A stretch of DNA of 64,000 nt, taken from the NCBI RefSeq assembly GCF_033118175.1, contig NC_083701.1:14651501-14715500 (forward strand), given 5' to 3'. The DNA comes from Dama dama. Taxonomy: Eukaryota; Chordata; Mammalia; Artiodactyla; Cervidae. The notes under the pieces are model-generated. The model saw nothing but the letters and a program-made list of their open reading frames with translations, did no database searches and was not told the origin of the DNA. Every line of letters begins with the position of its first letter. Positions within the stretch are counted from its first letter, which is position 1. The translations under genes and the position numbers were made by a program. This document shows, in pieces, positions 1 to 11,250 of the stretch.

Positions 1-235
1 TTTTCTTTTGACAGATATAGATTGCTTATAATTTATTTTTAAAATCATGCAAAATATTAATATGTTCCAAAGTTATATCATTAATTAAATTATATACACA
101 GAAATTTAGCTATTCTTTGTTTCTATCTCCTATTTCTTCCTTTCCCATGGAGAACTATTTCTTTATAATTTTTTGTTTTATCCTTTCATTTCTTTTACAA
201 ATAAGAAAATATGTATGTAGATGCATTCCCTCCTC
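1..235. other. AT-rich stretch, nothing recognised
   Basis: AT-rich DNA with T-runs at the window edge. It may be the continuation of the L1M fragment that follows, but I see no diagnostic sequence. Confidence 0.4.
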
Positions 236-625
236 CTTTATGAGATAAAAGATAGTATGCCACACATACACTTATCCATTTTTTTTCTTCACTTGAGAAT
301 ATATCACTTTAAAAGTATTATATAAACAGAATCATGCCTCATACAGCCTTATAAGGATTGGCTTGTCTTACCTAGCATATTTATCTGGAGATTGATCCAG
401 GTTGTTGTTCTTTATTATAGTACTATGGTATGGATGTACCACCATTTGAAGGATATGTGGGTTGTTTCTAGGTTTTGACTATTACAAATAAAGCCCTAGT
501 CTTAATTTCTCTGGGATAAATACCCAGAAATGTTACTGTTGGGCTGTGCATCAGTGTGTGTTTAGTTTTTAAAGAAACTTCCAAGCTGTTTTCCAAAGTG
601 GCTGTACCATTTTATACTCCATGAA
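236..625 (-). mobile_element. L1M fragment, ORF2 3' part
   Basis: The plus strand reads as the complement of the last part of an old L1 ORF2: the stretch around 440-610 (gggttgtttctaggttttg, then gctgttttccaaagtggctg, then taccattt) is the typical antisense L1 C-terminal signature. Many substitutions and no open frame remain, so it is an old dead copy. The subfamily within L1M is not resolved. Confidence 0.7.
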
Positions 626-810
626 GATTCTAACCCATCTGCATTTTTCTCTCCACCTTTCAGACTATTCATATGTCTGTTTCATATATAATGTCCAGGT
701 TTTCAGTTTTGTCACTTCCTTTGGCTCAGTGGTTTGTGGTGGGAATTCTGGATTGTCTTTTTCCTTATAGCTAAAGTACCATATCTCTCTCATTGCTTTC
801 AAAGCTTTTC

Positions 811-831
811 TTTTTTTTTTTTTTTTTTTTT
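811..831. repeat. Poly(T) run of 21
   Basis: An uninterrupted T21. It may be the remains of a poly(A) tail of a minus-strand insertion, but no element body or clear TSD is visible. Confidence 0.8.
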
Positions 832-889
832 GTCTTTAAGTTTCAGAAGTTTCAGTATAATATATCTTGTGAATTTGGAGTTTTTGGTT

Positions 890-2080
890 GTTTTGTTTTT
901 TTGATTTGGAGCTTGCTTAGCATTTTAATTTGTAGGCTTACATCTTAGGAAAAGTTTGGGAGGTTTCCAACCATTATTTCTTTGAGAACCTTTTCAGCCC
1001 CTTGGTGACACTGATAACAGAAATGCTAGGTCTTTTTTTTTTTTTTTTTTAGGTCTTTTATTATAGTCTCACAGGTCTTTGAGAATCTGTTCCTTTTATT
1101 ATTATTTTTTTTAATCTGTTTTCTCTTTGTAAGACTTGGTGATTTCTAATGCCTTATCTTCACTGACTCTTCTGTATTCTCCTTCCCCCCATTTTGCTCT
1201 CGAACTCACCCAATTTGATTTTTGAATTTCAGCTACTGTATTTTTCATTTCTAAAATTTCCATTTGGTTCTTCTGTATATCTCTTATTTATTTGCTGAGA
1301 CTCAATTTCTTTGTTGAAACTCTTTTTTTTTTTGGCCGCGCAATGTGGCTTGAGGGAACATAGCTTCCCCAACAGAGATTAAACCCAGACCACCACAGTG
1401 AAAGTGCTAGATCACCAGGAAATTCCTGAAACTCTATTTCTTCATTTGTTTCACATTTGTTTGTAGTTCTCATTTCAGCACATCTCTGAAGCCTGAAGCC
1501 TTATTTAAAATCTTTGTCAGATTATTCCACTATTTCTGTCATCTCGGTGTTGGCATCATTAATTATCTTTTTCATTCAGTTTGAGATCTTTCTAGTTTCT
1601 GAGATGATGTGTGGTTTGCAGTTGAAACCTGGAAAACTTTATGCTATGAGACTCTGGACCTTATTTAAAGATTTTGTTTCAGCCAGTTTCCTCTAATACC
1701 ATTCTAGAAAGGAAAAGGTTCAGGGGGAACTGTCTTGTTATTCTCAGGTCACAGTACAAGTCCAAGTTCTCCACTCAGCCTCTTTTGACACCCCAAAGGG
1801 GATGTAATGATTCATTTTCTATGTTAATATGGGGTAGGCCATGGGATGCTCAGATTTAAAATTATTTATGGATGTTTCCTGATAAAGATTAACATTTGAA
1901 TTCTTTGACTCAGCAGATTTCCCTCCCCAGTGTGGCTGAACATCATCCAATCTGCTGAGGATCATTCTTCCATTTTTTCTTTCCTTACTGCTACACATAG
2001 AAAATATCCAAATTTGAGAAGCTTTTTTTTCCCCCGTAGAAATGGTTAAATCCTCTGACTAGTCCACACAAATTTTTTTT
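890..2080 (-). mobile_element. L1M 5' region (antisense)
   Basis: From about 960 the text matches, in antisense, the long 5' region seen in old L1M elements: motifs such as ctaaaatttccatttggttc near 1250, the ttgtcagattattcc stretch near 1515, and cagttgaaacctgga with tgagactctggacctta near 1620-1665. It is broken by a CHR SINE at 1324-1426 and by a pure poly(T) insertion at 1033-1050. No open frame of note survives. Family assignment is from recalled consensus. Confidence 0.65.
1324..1426 (-). mobile_element. CHR-type tRNA-derived SINE
   Basis: A poly(T) head followed by ggccgcgcaatgtggcttg and a tRNA-like end (aggaaattcc) matches cetartiodactyl CHR SINEs in antisense. A 9-bp TSD, tgaaactct, flanks it (1315-1323 and 1427-1435), which fixes both ends and shows L1-type target-primed insertion into the older L1M. 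Confidence 0.8.
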
Positions 2081-2478
2081 CAAGAGATGTTGAAGTCCAA
2101 CCTAGCTGCTTTCCAAATGGATAAGGAACTATGTCCTCCAAAGGCAGTACCTCTTGTCTAATTTGCACAAAGGCATCTTGGGACCAGTTTCCACCCTAAT
2201 TATAGAAGCTAAGAGTTAGGGCAGAATGCTGGGAACAGTGGCATCAGTGCTGGACCCTGTGATGGAGGAAGGGAAGGGAAGAAGAGCAATGAGGCAAATA
2301 ATTACCAGAGAGAGCCATTCTGAGGGAAGAATTAAGATGTCAATTTTGGTTTTAGTGATTACTAATTTTTTCACATAATGGTATATGGTGTCAATACCAC
2401 CTGTTAATTGTTCTGGAGTTGGATGGGGTAGGAGAGTACATGGATGCAATAAGGTACTGAGTCTTGCTAAAAACTGTA
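2081..2478. other. No recognised feature
   Basis: Mixed-composition DNA with only short, unsupported open frames. I recognise no repeat family here. Confidence 0.4.
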
Positions 2479-2807
2479 CACTCAGCCCTCCATATCCATT
2501 GGTCCCACATCAGTGGATTCAGTTGACTGGGAATCAAAAATATTTTTTTAAAAAATTGCAGAAATTCCCAAAAAGCAAAACTTGAATTTACTACAAGGGT
2601 AACTGTTTGCAAAGCGCTTACATTGTATTAAGTATTATAAGTAATTAACAGCTGATTTAAAGTATACAGAGGCTCTGCATAGGCTATATGCAAATACTGT
2701 GCTGTTTTATATAAGGGACTTGAGCATCCTTGGATTTTGGTATCCATGGGGAAGAAATGCTGGGCTGGTTCTGGAACCAATTCCCAGAGGATGCTTAAGG
2801 ACAACTG
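2479..2807. mobile_element. Non-autonomous DNA transposon (Tigger/pogo-like)
   Basis: About 330 bp bounded by TA dinucleotides (2477-2478 and 2808-2809), the target duplication of Tc1/mariner/pogo elements. The ends are imperfect inverted repeats (cactcagccctcc at the left; ggacaactgta at the right). The body matches a second copy at 31118-31648 in this window: both share gtattataagtaat-like, gttatatgcaaatactg-like and tatccatgggg-like blocks. No transposase. The exact family name is not certain. Confidence 0.65.
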
Positions 2808-2815
2808 TACTTGAG

Positions 2816-3325
2816 CTAGGATGAGCGACACCCCACGGAGGTGAGGGGGCGACAATAACATCTGGGGACACAGCTATCAGACACTGATTTTTTTTCAGAC
2901 CTGTTTCATTCAGTAAAATGAATGTTTGTTCAGAATCTCAAAGCAGTCTTTACATCTTGATCTAATTTTCCCTAGCAACGTATTTTAAAGCTCTTGATAG
3001 CAAAGGACGGTGATATCTTATCAAGGTTTATCAACCTCTTCATGAACATGCAAAACACTTACTTGTGCCAATACTAGTGAGTTATTTGTATGCATTGATA
3101 GAGTCTCCTAGAGGTCACATTTTATATAACACTGAATCTTAATAAAGACAACCTCGAGTCTCTAGCTAAATTCTTGCTGTTCTTTAGTCCTTGAAGTTCC
3201 ACATTAACTGATATTTGGCAAAATATAACATTACAATTGGGTTTGAAAGAGAAATTTGTTTCTGAAAGCATGTTAGACATGTCACCTGCATTATGCAAAT
3301 TGGCACCAAGGCAAAATGGAGATTT
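2816..3325. other. No recognised feature
   Basis: No recognised repeat, RNA gene or credible coding frame. Confidence 0.4.
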
Positions 3326-3329
3326 CGTC

Positions 3330-3962
3330 TTATGAAAATCTCTTCTCTTTGAATTTTATCTTTATTTAAAATAAGGACAACTTGAACTTGGAAGTCCCAC
3401 AAACCTACAGATTCTGTCAGGGACCGACTTTTGTACGCAGAAGCAACAGCCTGTTTAGTTCTCCTGTTAGGCTGGATGAGGGATGGGAGCTAAATCTTAA
3501 GCAAACTTGATATTTAGACTCAGTACAGGAACAAATGTTATTCTATGCTTCTTCATCCTTGTCTTCAAATCATGACATTGCTGCAATCAATTCCAGGGTT
3601 GGAATATAAGATTAAAACTCTACTCATAGCTACATTATCTTTTCCTAGAGCTTTTTGCAAGAACCAAAGGAACTGAGATACTAAATTGAGATATTAAATA
3701 AAAATCGTGGGTACAAAAGTTGGTCAGTGGACATAAGTCAGTTCCTGATATAATCTGTAGATTTGTGGGATATTTCCATTTGGAAGTTCAAGTTGTCCTT
3801 ATTTTAAATAAACATGGGAGGGAGGTTTAAAAGGGAGGGGGACATATGTACACCTATGGCTGATTCATGTTGACGTTTGACAGAAAACAACAAAATTCTG
3901 TAAAACAATTTTCCTTCAATAAATAAATAAAGATAGAATTCAAAAAGAAGAGATTTTCATAA
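3330..3962. repeat. Long imperfect inverted repeat
   Basis: The left arm (3330-3436) reappears reverse-complemented at 3711-3962. Paired blocks include atgaaaatctcttct, the tttaaaataaggacaactt stretch, cccacaaa(c/t)ctacagatt and acttttgtac. The right arm is lengthened by an L1 3' end at 3813-3924 that arrived later. Without that insert the arms are roughly 107 and 133 bp around a 274-bp spacer. Small gaps and substitutions show it is old. It could be a foldback DNA transposon or a local inverted duplication; I do not recognise the family. Confidence 0.75.
3813..3924 (+). mobile_element. L1_BT 3' end, severely truncated
   Basis: Only about 110 bp of the ruminant L1 3' UTR are present (gggagggaggtttaaaaggg, acctatggctgattcatgtt, cagaaaacaacaaaattctg) with an AT tail. 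It is flanked by aaataaa at 3806-3812 and 3925-3931, and it splits the right arm of the inverted repeat, so it is the younger event. Confidence 0.8.
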
Positions 3963-4049
3963 CAACTAGGAATAATTAAGATGATGCTATTTATTTTTAA
4001 AAAGCATTTTGTAGCTGATGTGTATGGAAGAAATATTGCTATACAACCA

Positions 4050-4215
4050 GAAAAATATGGATTCAAATCTCAGCTCTGCTGCTTGCTGGCCAATACAGAG
4101 GCAGCACTTTGAAGTTTATTTATGCTTCAGCTTTATCCCAATATTTGTTTGAAAACAAGGCTAAAAGAATTGTTTTGTAAACCTCTAGAACCACATTATG
4201 CTGTCCCCACGTGTC
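4050..4215 (+). mobile_element. MIR SINE remnant
   Basis: tggattcaaatctcagctctg followed by a degenerate core is the plus-strand MIR 5' and core pattern. It is heavily diverged, and its ends are approximate. Confidence 0.5.
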
Positions 4216-4460
4216 TGAGGAAAGAGTGATTATATTTACCTCAGTTTGCATGTTAAAATAATCTGGAGACATGAAAAGAGTAAAAGGCTCTGTTAGTTTA
4301 TTTTTTCTATTAAAAAAAAAGAGAGAGAACTCCCAGGTGAGTCTAATTATGTAACCAGATGAGGGGAGGACAGAAATAGACCATAAACTCCCTAAGGACA
4401 GGGGATTTTGATTGTGTAATTCATGATTGTGTTGTTTTGTCTAGAAAAGTATCTGGCTGA

Positions 4461-5773
4461 TTCAGTTGAGTTCAGTCCCTCAGTCGTGTCCGAATCTTTG
4501 CGAACCCATGAATCACAGCATGCCAGGCGTCCCTATCCATCACCAATTCCCGGAGATTACTCAAACTCAACGTCCATTGAGTCGGTGATGCCATCCAGCC
4601 ATCTCATCCTCAGTCATCCCCTTCTCCTCCTGCCCCCAATCCCTCCCAGCATCAGGGTCTTTTCCAATGAGTCAGTTCTTTGCATCAGGTGGCCAAAGTA
4701 TTGGAGTTTCAGCTTCAACAGTCCTTCCAATGAACACCCAGGACTGATCTCCTTTAGGATGGACTGGTTGGATCTCCTTGCAGTCCAAGGGACTCTCAAG
4801 AGTCTTCTCCAACACCACAGTTCAAAAGCATCAATTCTTCAGCGCTCAGCTTTCTTCACAGTCCAACTCTCACATCCATACATGGCCACTGGAAAAACCA
4901 TAGCCTTCACTAGACGGACCTTTGTTGGCAAAATAATGTCTCTGCTTTTTAATATGCTATCTAGGTTGGTCATAACTTTCCTTTCAAGGAGTAAGCGTCT
5001 TTTAATTTCATGGCTACAATCACCATCTGCAGTGATTTTGGAGCCCAAAACAATAAAGTCTGACTCTGTTTCCACTGTCTCCCCATCTATTTGCCATGAA
5101 GTCATGGGACCAGATGCCATGATCTTAGTTTTCTGAATGTTGAGCTTTAAACCAACTTTTTCACCTCCTCTTTCACTTTCATCAAGATGCTTTTTAGTTC
5201 CTCTTCACTTTCTGCCATAAGGGTGGTGTCATCTGCATATCTGAGGTTATTGATATTTCTCCCAGCAATCTTGATTCCAGCTTGTGCTTCTTCCAGCCCA
5301 GCATTTCTCATGATGTACTCTGCATATAAGTTAAATCAGCAGGGTGAAACTATACAGCCTTGACGTACTCCTTTTCCTATTTGGAACCAGTCCGTTGTTC
5401 CATGTCTAGTTCTAACTGTTGCTTCCTGACCTGCATATAGGTTTCTCAAGAGGCAGGTCAGGTGGTCTGGTATGCCCATCTCTTTCAGAATTTTCCAAAA
5501 CTGACCTTTTCCAGTCCCGTGGCTAATGTTGAGTTTTCCAAATTTGCTGGCATATTGAGTGCAGCACTTTCACCGCATCATCTTTCAGGATTTGAAATAG
5601 CTCAACTGGAATTCCATCACCTCCACTAGCTTTGTTCATAGTGATGCTTTCTAAGGCCCATTTGACTTCACATTCCAGGATGTCTGGCTCTAGGTGAGTG
5701 ATCACACCATCATGATTATCTGGGTCATGAAGATCTTTTTTGTACAGTTTTTCTGTGTATTCTTGCTGCCTCT
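4461..5773 (-). mobile_element. BovB LINE (RTE), 5'-truncated, internally deleted
   Basis: Antisense BovB. The 3' tail (ttcagttgagttcag) is at the left, followed by the C-terminal and reverse-transcriptase region. The RT catalytic codons for YADD are intact at 5228-5239. The element is flanked by a 9-bp TSD, tctggctga (4452-4460 and 5774-5782), so both ends are exact. About 295 bp of the RT region present in the copy at 32471-33879 are missing at a junction near 5497-5501. The reading frame has several stops. It is a dead, truncated copy of moderate age. Confidence 0.93.
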
Positions 5774-5782
5774 TCTGGCTGA

Positions 5783-5999
5783 TAGTAGTGCTCAATATTT
5801 ATTGAATAGATAAACTGAGTGAATGTGTACTTGACTTCATTTAAAAAGTGATAAAACCAGTCCTTGAGTCAGATCCTGCTGCAATGTTTGTAGTTATTGA
5901 GCCTTGCCAGTGTCCCTGGAACAGATCTTAAAACCTTGGCTTAAACTCTCCTAATGGAGCCCTTTTAAGTTTAGAATAAACTTGTACTTTTTCTATAGC
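5783..5999. other. No recognised feature
   Basis: A short interval between BovB and an L2 remnant; nothing recognised. Confidence 0.4.
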
Positions 6000-6520
6000 A
6001 CCTAAAGCTTTGTACAGTCTGACCCCTTCTTTCAATCCTCATCCCCTGTTGCTCTCCCTTTCCAATCACCCAGGCTCTGTTATCCCCCCTGAAATATGCC
6101 CAGTGGAAATATCAGGCTAGTTCTTACCTCAGAACCTTTGCTCTTACTGTCCCTTCTACCTGGATTATTAGTCTGCAGATATTCCTGTGCCCGATTCTTT
6201 TTTATCATGGGGATGTCATCCCAACTCATCTCCTCAGACATGCTTTCCATGGCTACCCTATCTAATGGTCCCTCAACTACCAACAGTCTTTATCCTATTA
6301 CCTTGTTTCAATTTCCTCACAGTAGTTCTTATTATCAGGGGTCACCTTTTAATTTATTTGTTAATTTGATATTTAAGTTTCCTCAATCCCCACAAAAATT
6401 TAAAGTACCACTAGAACAGAAATCTAATCTTTTTTTTTTATGCAGTATATTCAGCAGTCAGAACAGTGCCCAAGGCCAATAAAAATTATCAAACATTTGA
6501 TGAATGCATAAAACAATAAA
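6000..6520 (+). mobile_element. L2 LINE 3' remnant
   Basis: Pyrimidine-rich text with cttacctcagaacctttgct, then tcatctcctcagacatgct, ending in cagaacagtgccc and tgatgaatg near 6460-6505, is the order of blocks at the L2 3' end. It is very diverged, with no coding capacity. Confidence 0.6.
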
Positions 6521-6715
6521 AGAAAACCATATCTGTATTTACTTACCTGTGGGAAAGTTACAACTCTCATGTAATAACATGTATAATTTGCCTTGCCCAG
6601 TGCCTGGTGTATATCAAGTACTCAAATAATGTAAGTTTCCCTTGACGGTGCTGTTTCTATCTGAACTTAAAGGAAAGGGCTTCAAAGAACCCTGTGTATA
6701 ATCGTCTAAAATAAC

Positions 6716-8075
6716 AGTGGGACCGAAGTTTCTTTTCTTGCATGTAAATAACTAGGAATGGAATTTCTAGGTAGTTATACATATTTAGATTTCTAAGAAA
6801 TTGCACACTGTTTTCTAAAGTGATGACATAATTTCACACTTCCATCATCAAGGTACAGTGCTCTGATTGTTCCACATTTTCACCAGCATTTGGTATTGTC
6901 AGTCTTTTTAATTTTAGCATTCACGAGGTTATAAAATGGTCTATCATTGTTATTTGATTTTCATTTTTATTGTGACTAATAATGTTGAGCATTTTTCATG
7001 GATTTATTGGCCATTCACATATCTTCTATGTGTCTTTTCAACTCTTCCATCAACTTTTCACTTGTATGTCTTTTTGTTGTCAATTTTTAGATTTCTTTAT
7101 TCTAGACACAATTCCTACGTCACATGTATTGTCAGTGCGTGCCAAGGCTTGTAATGCACTGACAATAACTTCTCATTTTTCAAGTGTTTTTTTACTTTTT
7201 AAAAATTTGTTTGTTTATTTAATTGAAGGATAATACTTTAAAATATTGTGATGATTTTTGGCCATACATCAATATGAGTCAGCCATAGGCATACATTTAT
7301 CCTCTCCATCCTGTAACCCCCCTCCCAACTCCTTCCCCACCCCATCTGTTTTGATGAGCTTTTATTTTTATGAAATCTAATTTATCAACTTATATTTTAT
7401 GTCAAGTGCTTTTTATGCTGCATTTAAGAAATCTTTGCCTACTCCAAAGTCCTAAAGATATATGTATATATTTTTAGGAGCCTTATGGTTTTAGCATATA
7501 CATTTAGTTTCATGATCTACCTCAGATTAATTTTTTGTACACAGTTTGATGTAGGACCTCCAGTTTTTTCCATGTATTTATCTAGTTGCTTATTTGGATT
7601 TTTATGAAAATGTCTACTACAGCATCATGCATAACAGGGAAAAAAGGAAATAACCTGAAAATCCATCAATAAGAGAGTGGAAGAACATATTTGTGTTTAT
7701 TCTAACAATGGCATATTAATCAACAGTACAAAACTAATCACAGATACATGCAACAGCATGAACGAAGGTCAAACATGTAATGCTGAGTGAAAGAAGCCAT
7801 AAGTAAAGGACTGCATACCATTGATTCTATTTATACAAAATTCAAGAACGGACAGTGTTAATTTTGGAATGAAAATCACCACAGCAGTTGCCTATGGAGG
7901 GAGGGTGGGTGATTACAGGGGACGTGAGGGAACTCCCTGTGGGGATGGAAATGGCCTGTGTCTCGATCAGAGTAATGGTAATACAGGTATAATATTTGTC
8001 ACAACTCATTTATTTATACACTTAAGATCTGTGTGTCTTACTGTGTGTAAATTTTATCCTAAAAATATGGAATAA
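6716..8075 (+). mobile_element. L1M copy with 5' inversion
   Basis: 6716-7590 reads as antisense L1 ORF2 (cacactgttttctaaagtg, tcaccagcatttggtattg). 7600-8075 reads as sense ORF2 end plus 3' UTR (cagcatcatgcataaca, gctgagtgaaagaagcc, cagttgcctatgg). The outer end of the inverted part and the start of the sense part lie at about the same L1 position, as twin priming predicts. A younger L1_BT tail sits in the inverted arm (about 7195-7350). Flank duplications are too decayed to call. Confidence 0.6.
7195..7350 (-). mobile_element. L1_BT 3' end fragment
   Basis: Antisense L1_BT 3' UTR: tttatttaattgaaggataa, gtgatgatttttggccatac, then the C-rich cctgtaacccccctccc block. It was inserted into the older L1M, whose ORF2 sequence resumes near 7360. 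The TSD is not clear. Confidence 0.75.
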
Positions 8076-8089
8076 CTGTTAGTGACAGC

Positions 8090-9540
8090 GAGATTGCAAG
8101 CACTGACTGGGCTATTACATATAAAGGCAAATGTTTCTAATTATTTCAATATCCCAAGTTCATCTCATAGCCATCGATGTTTATAATATTGAAATTAAGA
8201 TTTTTTCCTCAGAATCTTCTTTTAATAATTTAGAGAATCTATTTAGAGAGTTTTAAAATATAAAACTTTTAATATTTGATAAGTTTTGATCTTTAAAGAG
8301 GCATACCTGACTTAGGACAATCTATGAATAAGATATCCCTAATAACTGACAATGTATGAAGTGCTTATATAAGTATATAAGTTTAAAGAACAAATACATA
8401 TATGTATATGTATCTACTTTAGAGTCATAGAACAAAGCTACAAAAGACTATATGTAGTTATGCTATAAACGATTGATGTGTTTCCTGGACTTCACAGTGT
8501 TTTTTCAAACTGAAATGAAATACTCATTTCTGAAACCCCAGCTAGAATTGCACATTAACAACAGAATGCTTGCAGCCATAAATGTGTAACTGCTTTGGGA
8601 TTTTCTAGAAGAATCCCTTTGAGCCTCTCAGACTCTGACAGAGAAGAATCAGCTGGCACCATTTCTACCCCAGACCGTCAGCAGAATCCTAAGCAGCTTT
8701 ATTTCATGCTCCCTGATTTTTTTGTGAGTGTGCCTTTCTATTGAAGCTCAGAACTACTTGTGTGTTTATTAACCATGACTGTCTTTGCACATCTATTAGC
8801 ATCACTGGGGCTATAAGGAGGAGAAATACTGCTGCTTCTTGGTGTCAGAAGGATGGGTAGCTTCCAGGGAACCTATCAAACAGAGCCTTCTGTTGGGCCA
8901 TGAACAAGACTCAGAGTACTAGCACACTTCCCATTGTCTTATGGGGAATGAGTTATCAGACTACAGTCAGAATTATGAACATCTGATCTCCTTGCTGCCC
9001 ACGGGAACTTGCTTATATATATATGTATATGCCTAGTACTACAGAGGTTGTTTCTTAAGAATCTACTTCAAGGGGTTAAATGAAATCATGTATAATTCTA
9101 AACTCCATGGTCTTATATATGTATATGTGTATATATATATTTGGCTGCCCTGTTTTGTGAGAGAAGGTGTTAAGAAATTATTGTCTATAATGCAAGAAGA
9201 TAGATAACTGGAGATAAGTTTGGAAAATCAATGCATCCAGCAGGCATTCATTGAGGATCAATTATGGATCAATTATGTTCTAGATTCTAGGGGCCCAGAA
9301 ATTTACAGAAGCTCACTGAGCTGAGTATGGGATGAAGTATTCAAGGTGCTCATACTCTGGGGTGGAGTTGATGGGAAACAGTAAAATAGATTAATGCGAT
9401 CTACTTAATGGGTACAACAAATAGCCTAAAAGGTGTAATCAGAACTGACTGTTGAGCTTTTTTCAGGCTATAAAAAACACTGATAATACCTAATTGATCA
9501 CATCAATTGCAAAAGATATTCTTTAGGTACTCCCTTTATT
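8090..9540. other. Repeat-poor interval
   Basis: Apart from short TA/TG-rich patches (8390-8415, 9010-9035, 9112-9142) I see no recognised repeat. 9230-9460 may be a much decayed ancient repeat (cattcattgaggatcaat). No credible coding frame. Confidence 0.35.
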
Positions 9541-9616
9541 ACATTATATTCAAAGGACTCATTTGCATGTGAAAATCTACATTACATTCAAGGGACTCAT
9601 TTGCATGTGAAAATCA
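9541..9616. repeat. 38-bp tandem duplication carrying octamer motif
   Basis: Two adjacent 38-bp copies (9541-9578 and 9579-9616) differ at three positions. Each contains ctcatttgcatgtgaaaat, which includes ATTTGCAT, the canonical POU-factor octamer. The duplication itself is plain in the sequence; any regulatory role is conjecture. Confidence 0.85.
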
Positions 9617-11095
9617 ACATCAAATATGGAGTCTGAAATAAAGAGAGGCTGGTATGTTCAGACATTAAGCAAAATTCAATCCAGAATCGTTTATATTCCT
9701 TTAGGGTAGTTAGTTTTACTCTGCATATATGCTTCTTACTAAGGCTAGAAAATGTTGAGGTCTGCCCTAGACAGATGCCAAAGTCATCCTTCTGAAGGCG
9801 CCAATACTGGTGTGGTTACTTGCTCTAAATATATGTTTCCAACAATTGCCCCTTGCAAGAACTGTTCACTTCTCCTCTGATACTTCTTCATCCACGATTG
9901 GATGTTTGGAAGGGAGTAAATGACATTAACTATATTTCTCACAAACAAATGTCTTTTCAGAGAGCTATAAAATAGCAATCACGGCATCACTGGAGCTATT
10001 CCTTGAGATGGTTGTTTTGCATTTTCAACTTATAAAGAAATAGGGCAAGTTTTGAGCGTTGAATTAGTAAAGAAAGCAGGCAAATTGCACTGGAGTCCAC
10101 TCATAAAATTGCTTTCCTTAAAGGACAATAACTGTAGAAAACATTCCCTTCTAGAGCTGTCAAAATTCAGGGCTACTAGCAAGATATTTGCTACTGACCG
10201 TTAAAGGGTATGTGGGAAAAACAGTCTTAATGTTCCTTTGGGATATTATAGCTTTGGCTATGGACACCCCAGTAATAAGAGCTGTGTTACAAACCTGTCT
10301 GAAGCCACAGCTGTGAAACTTTGTTGGAAAAGCAGGCACAAAAATCAGAATCAAGTTCTCCAAAAAGAACTCGTTTGTTCCTCCGTCCCCTGGAGCAGGC
10401 TAGTAAAACTAGCTCTGTTGGTGACCAGAGAGCTCAAACTCCTTCCCCTTACAACCTAGCTGATGATCAGAAATACCAAAACCTTTGGAAGTGTAAAGGG
10501 CAAATAGTCAATCAAAATCACATTGCCTCTTTGCAAAATTGTGAAGAGGGGTGAACAGTCTTTAAAGTCAGAGAGTCTATTTTCAACATAGATTTGTGTA
10601 TTCCGCTCTATGGAATCCATCCCAGTCTTGGTCATGTTCTGAATTCACGTGCAAGGGTTTTAAACTCTACTATTAATAAGTAGGGATGGAGGCAATTCAG
10701 GTAATGAGACATGGAGTATTTTAGAGCTGAGACCTTAGATGCCATCTCTGCACTATACGTCTCATTTGAATAAGAAGGAAATAGAGAAGGCAATATATTA
10801 TTCAAGTGACAAAGTTGGCCCAAGTCTTCCCAGTTGCAGCGTGAGGCCAGCTGGGAGCTTCTCCCAGCCTTGGCATGGGTGCTGTGTACTGAGTATGTCT
10901 GGAGTATTGGTTATGGGGTACATGAACATCAGGATTTCCACGAGTGCATTTTCCTTGGCTTTACCAATTATAAGAATACAGCCAGTGTGCAGAAATCAAC
11001 CATTTTTAGGGAAGGGCAGTGAGCAATGCTGGGAGGTGGGTGGAAGAGAAAGAAGCCAGCTAAGTTTATGAATTCCTACATTTGAGGAAGACACC
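9617..11095. other. Repeat-poor interval
   Basis: No clear repeats except a possible old MIR-like stretch at 10715-10825. Several 60-110 codon frames overlap on both strands without domains, bias or start context, so I do not treat them as genes. Confidence 0.35.
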
Positions 11096-11099
11096 ACAC

Positions 11100-11250
11100 A
11101 GAGAAGCTTGTGTACATCATCTCATCTCACTTTTATGACATCTCTACCAAGGGGATATTTTATCTCCATCTGAAAGATGAGGAAACTGAAATTTTAAAAA
11201 CTGAGCTAGCAAGAGGCAAAACTGGTATTTACAACTAGTTTTCTCAGGTT
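11100..11250 (-). mobile_element. MIR SINE remnant
   Basis: catctcatctcacttttatg followed by gatgaggaaactgaaat is the antisense MIR core. Ends are approximate. Confidence 0.6.

Noticed and set aside
4423..5136. 237-codon plus-strand frame
   Set aside because: It is the antisense of the BovB C-terminal and RT region, which is often open by chance; it is not a gene. The same applies to 28572-29045 (minus) and 49712-50407 (minus).
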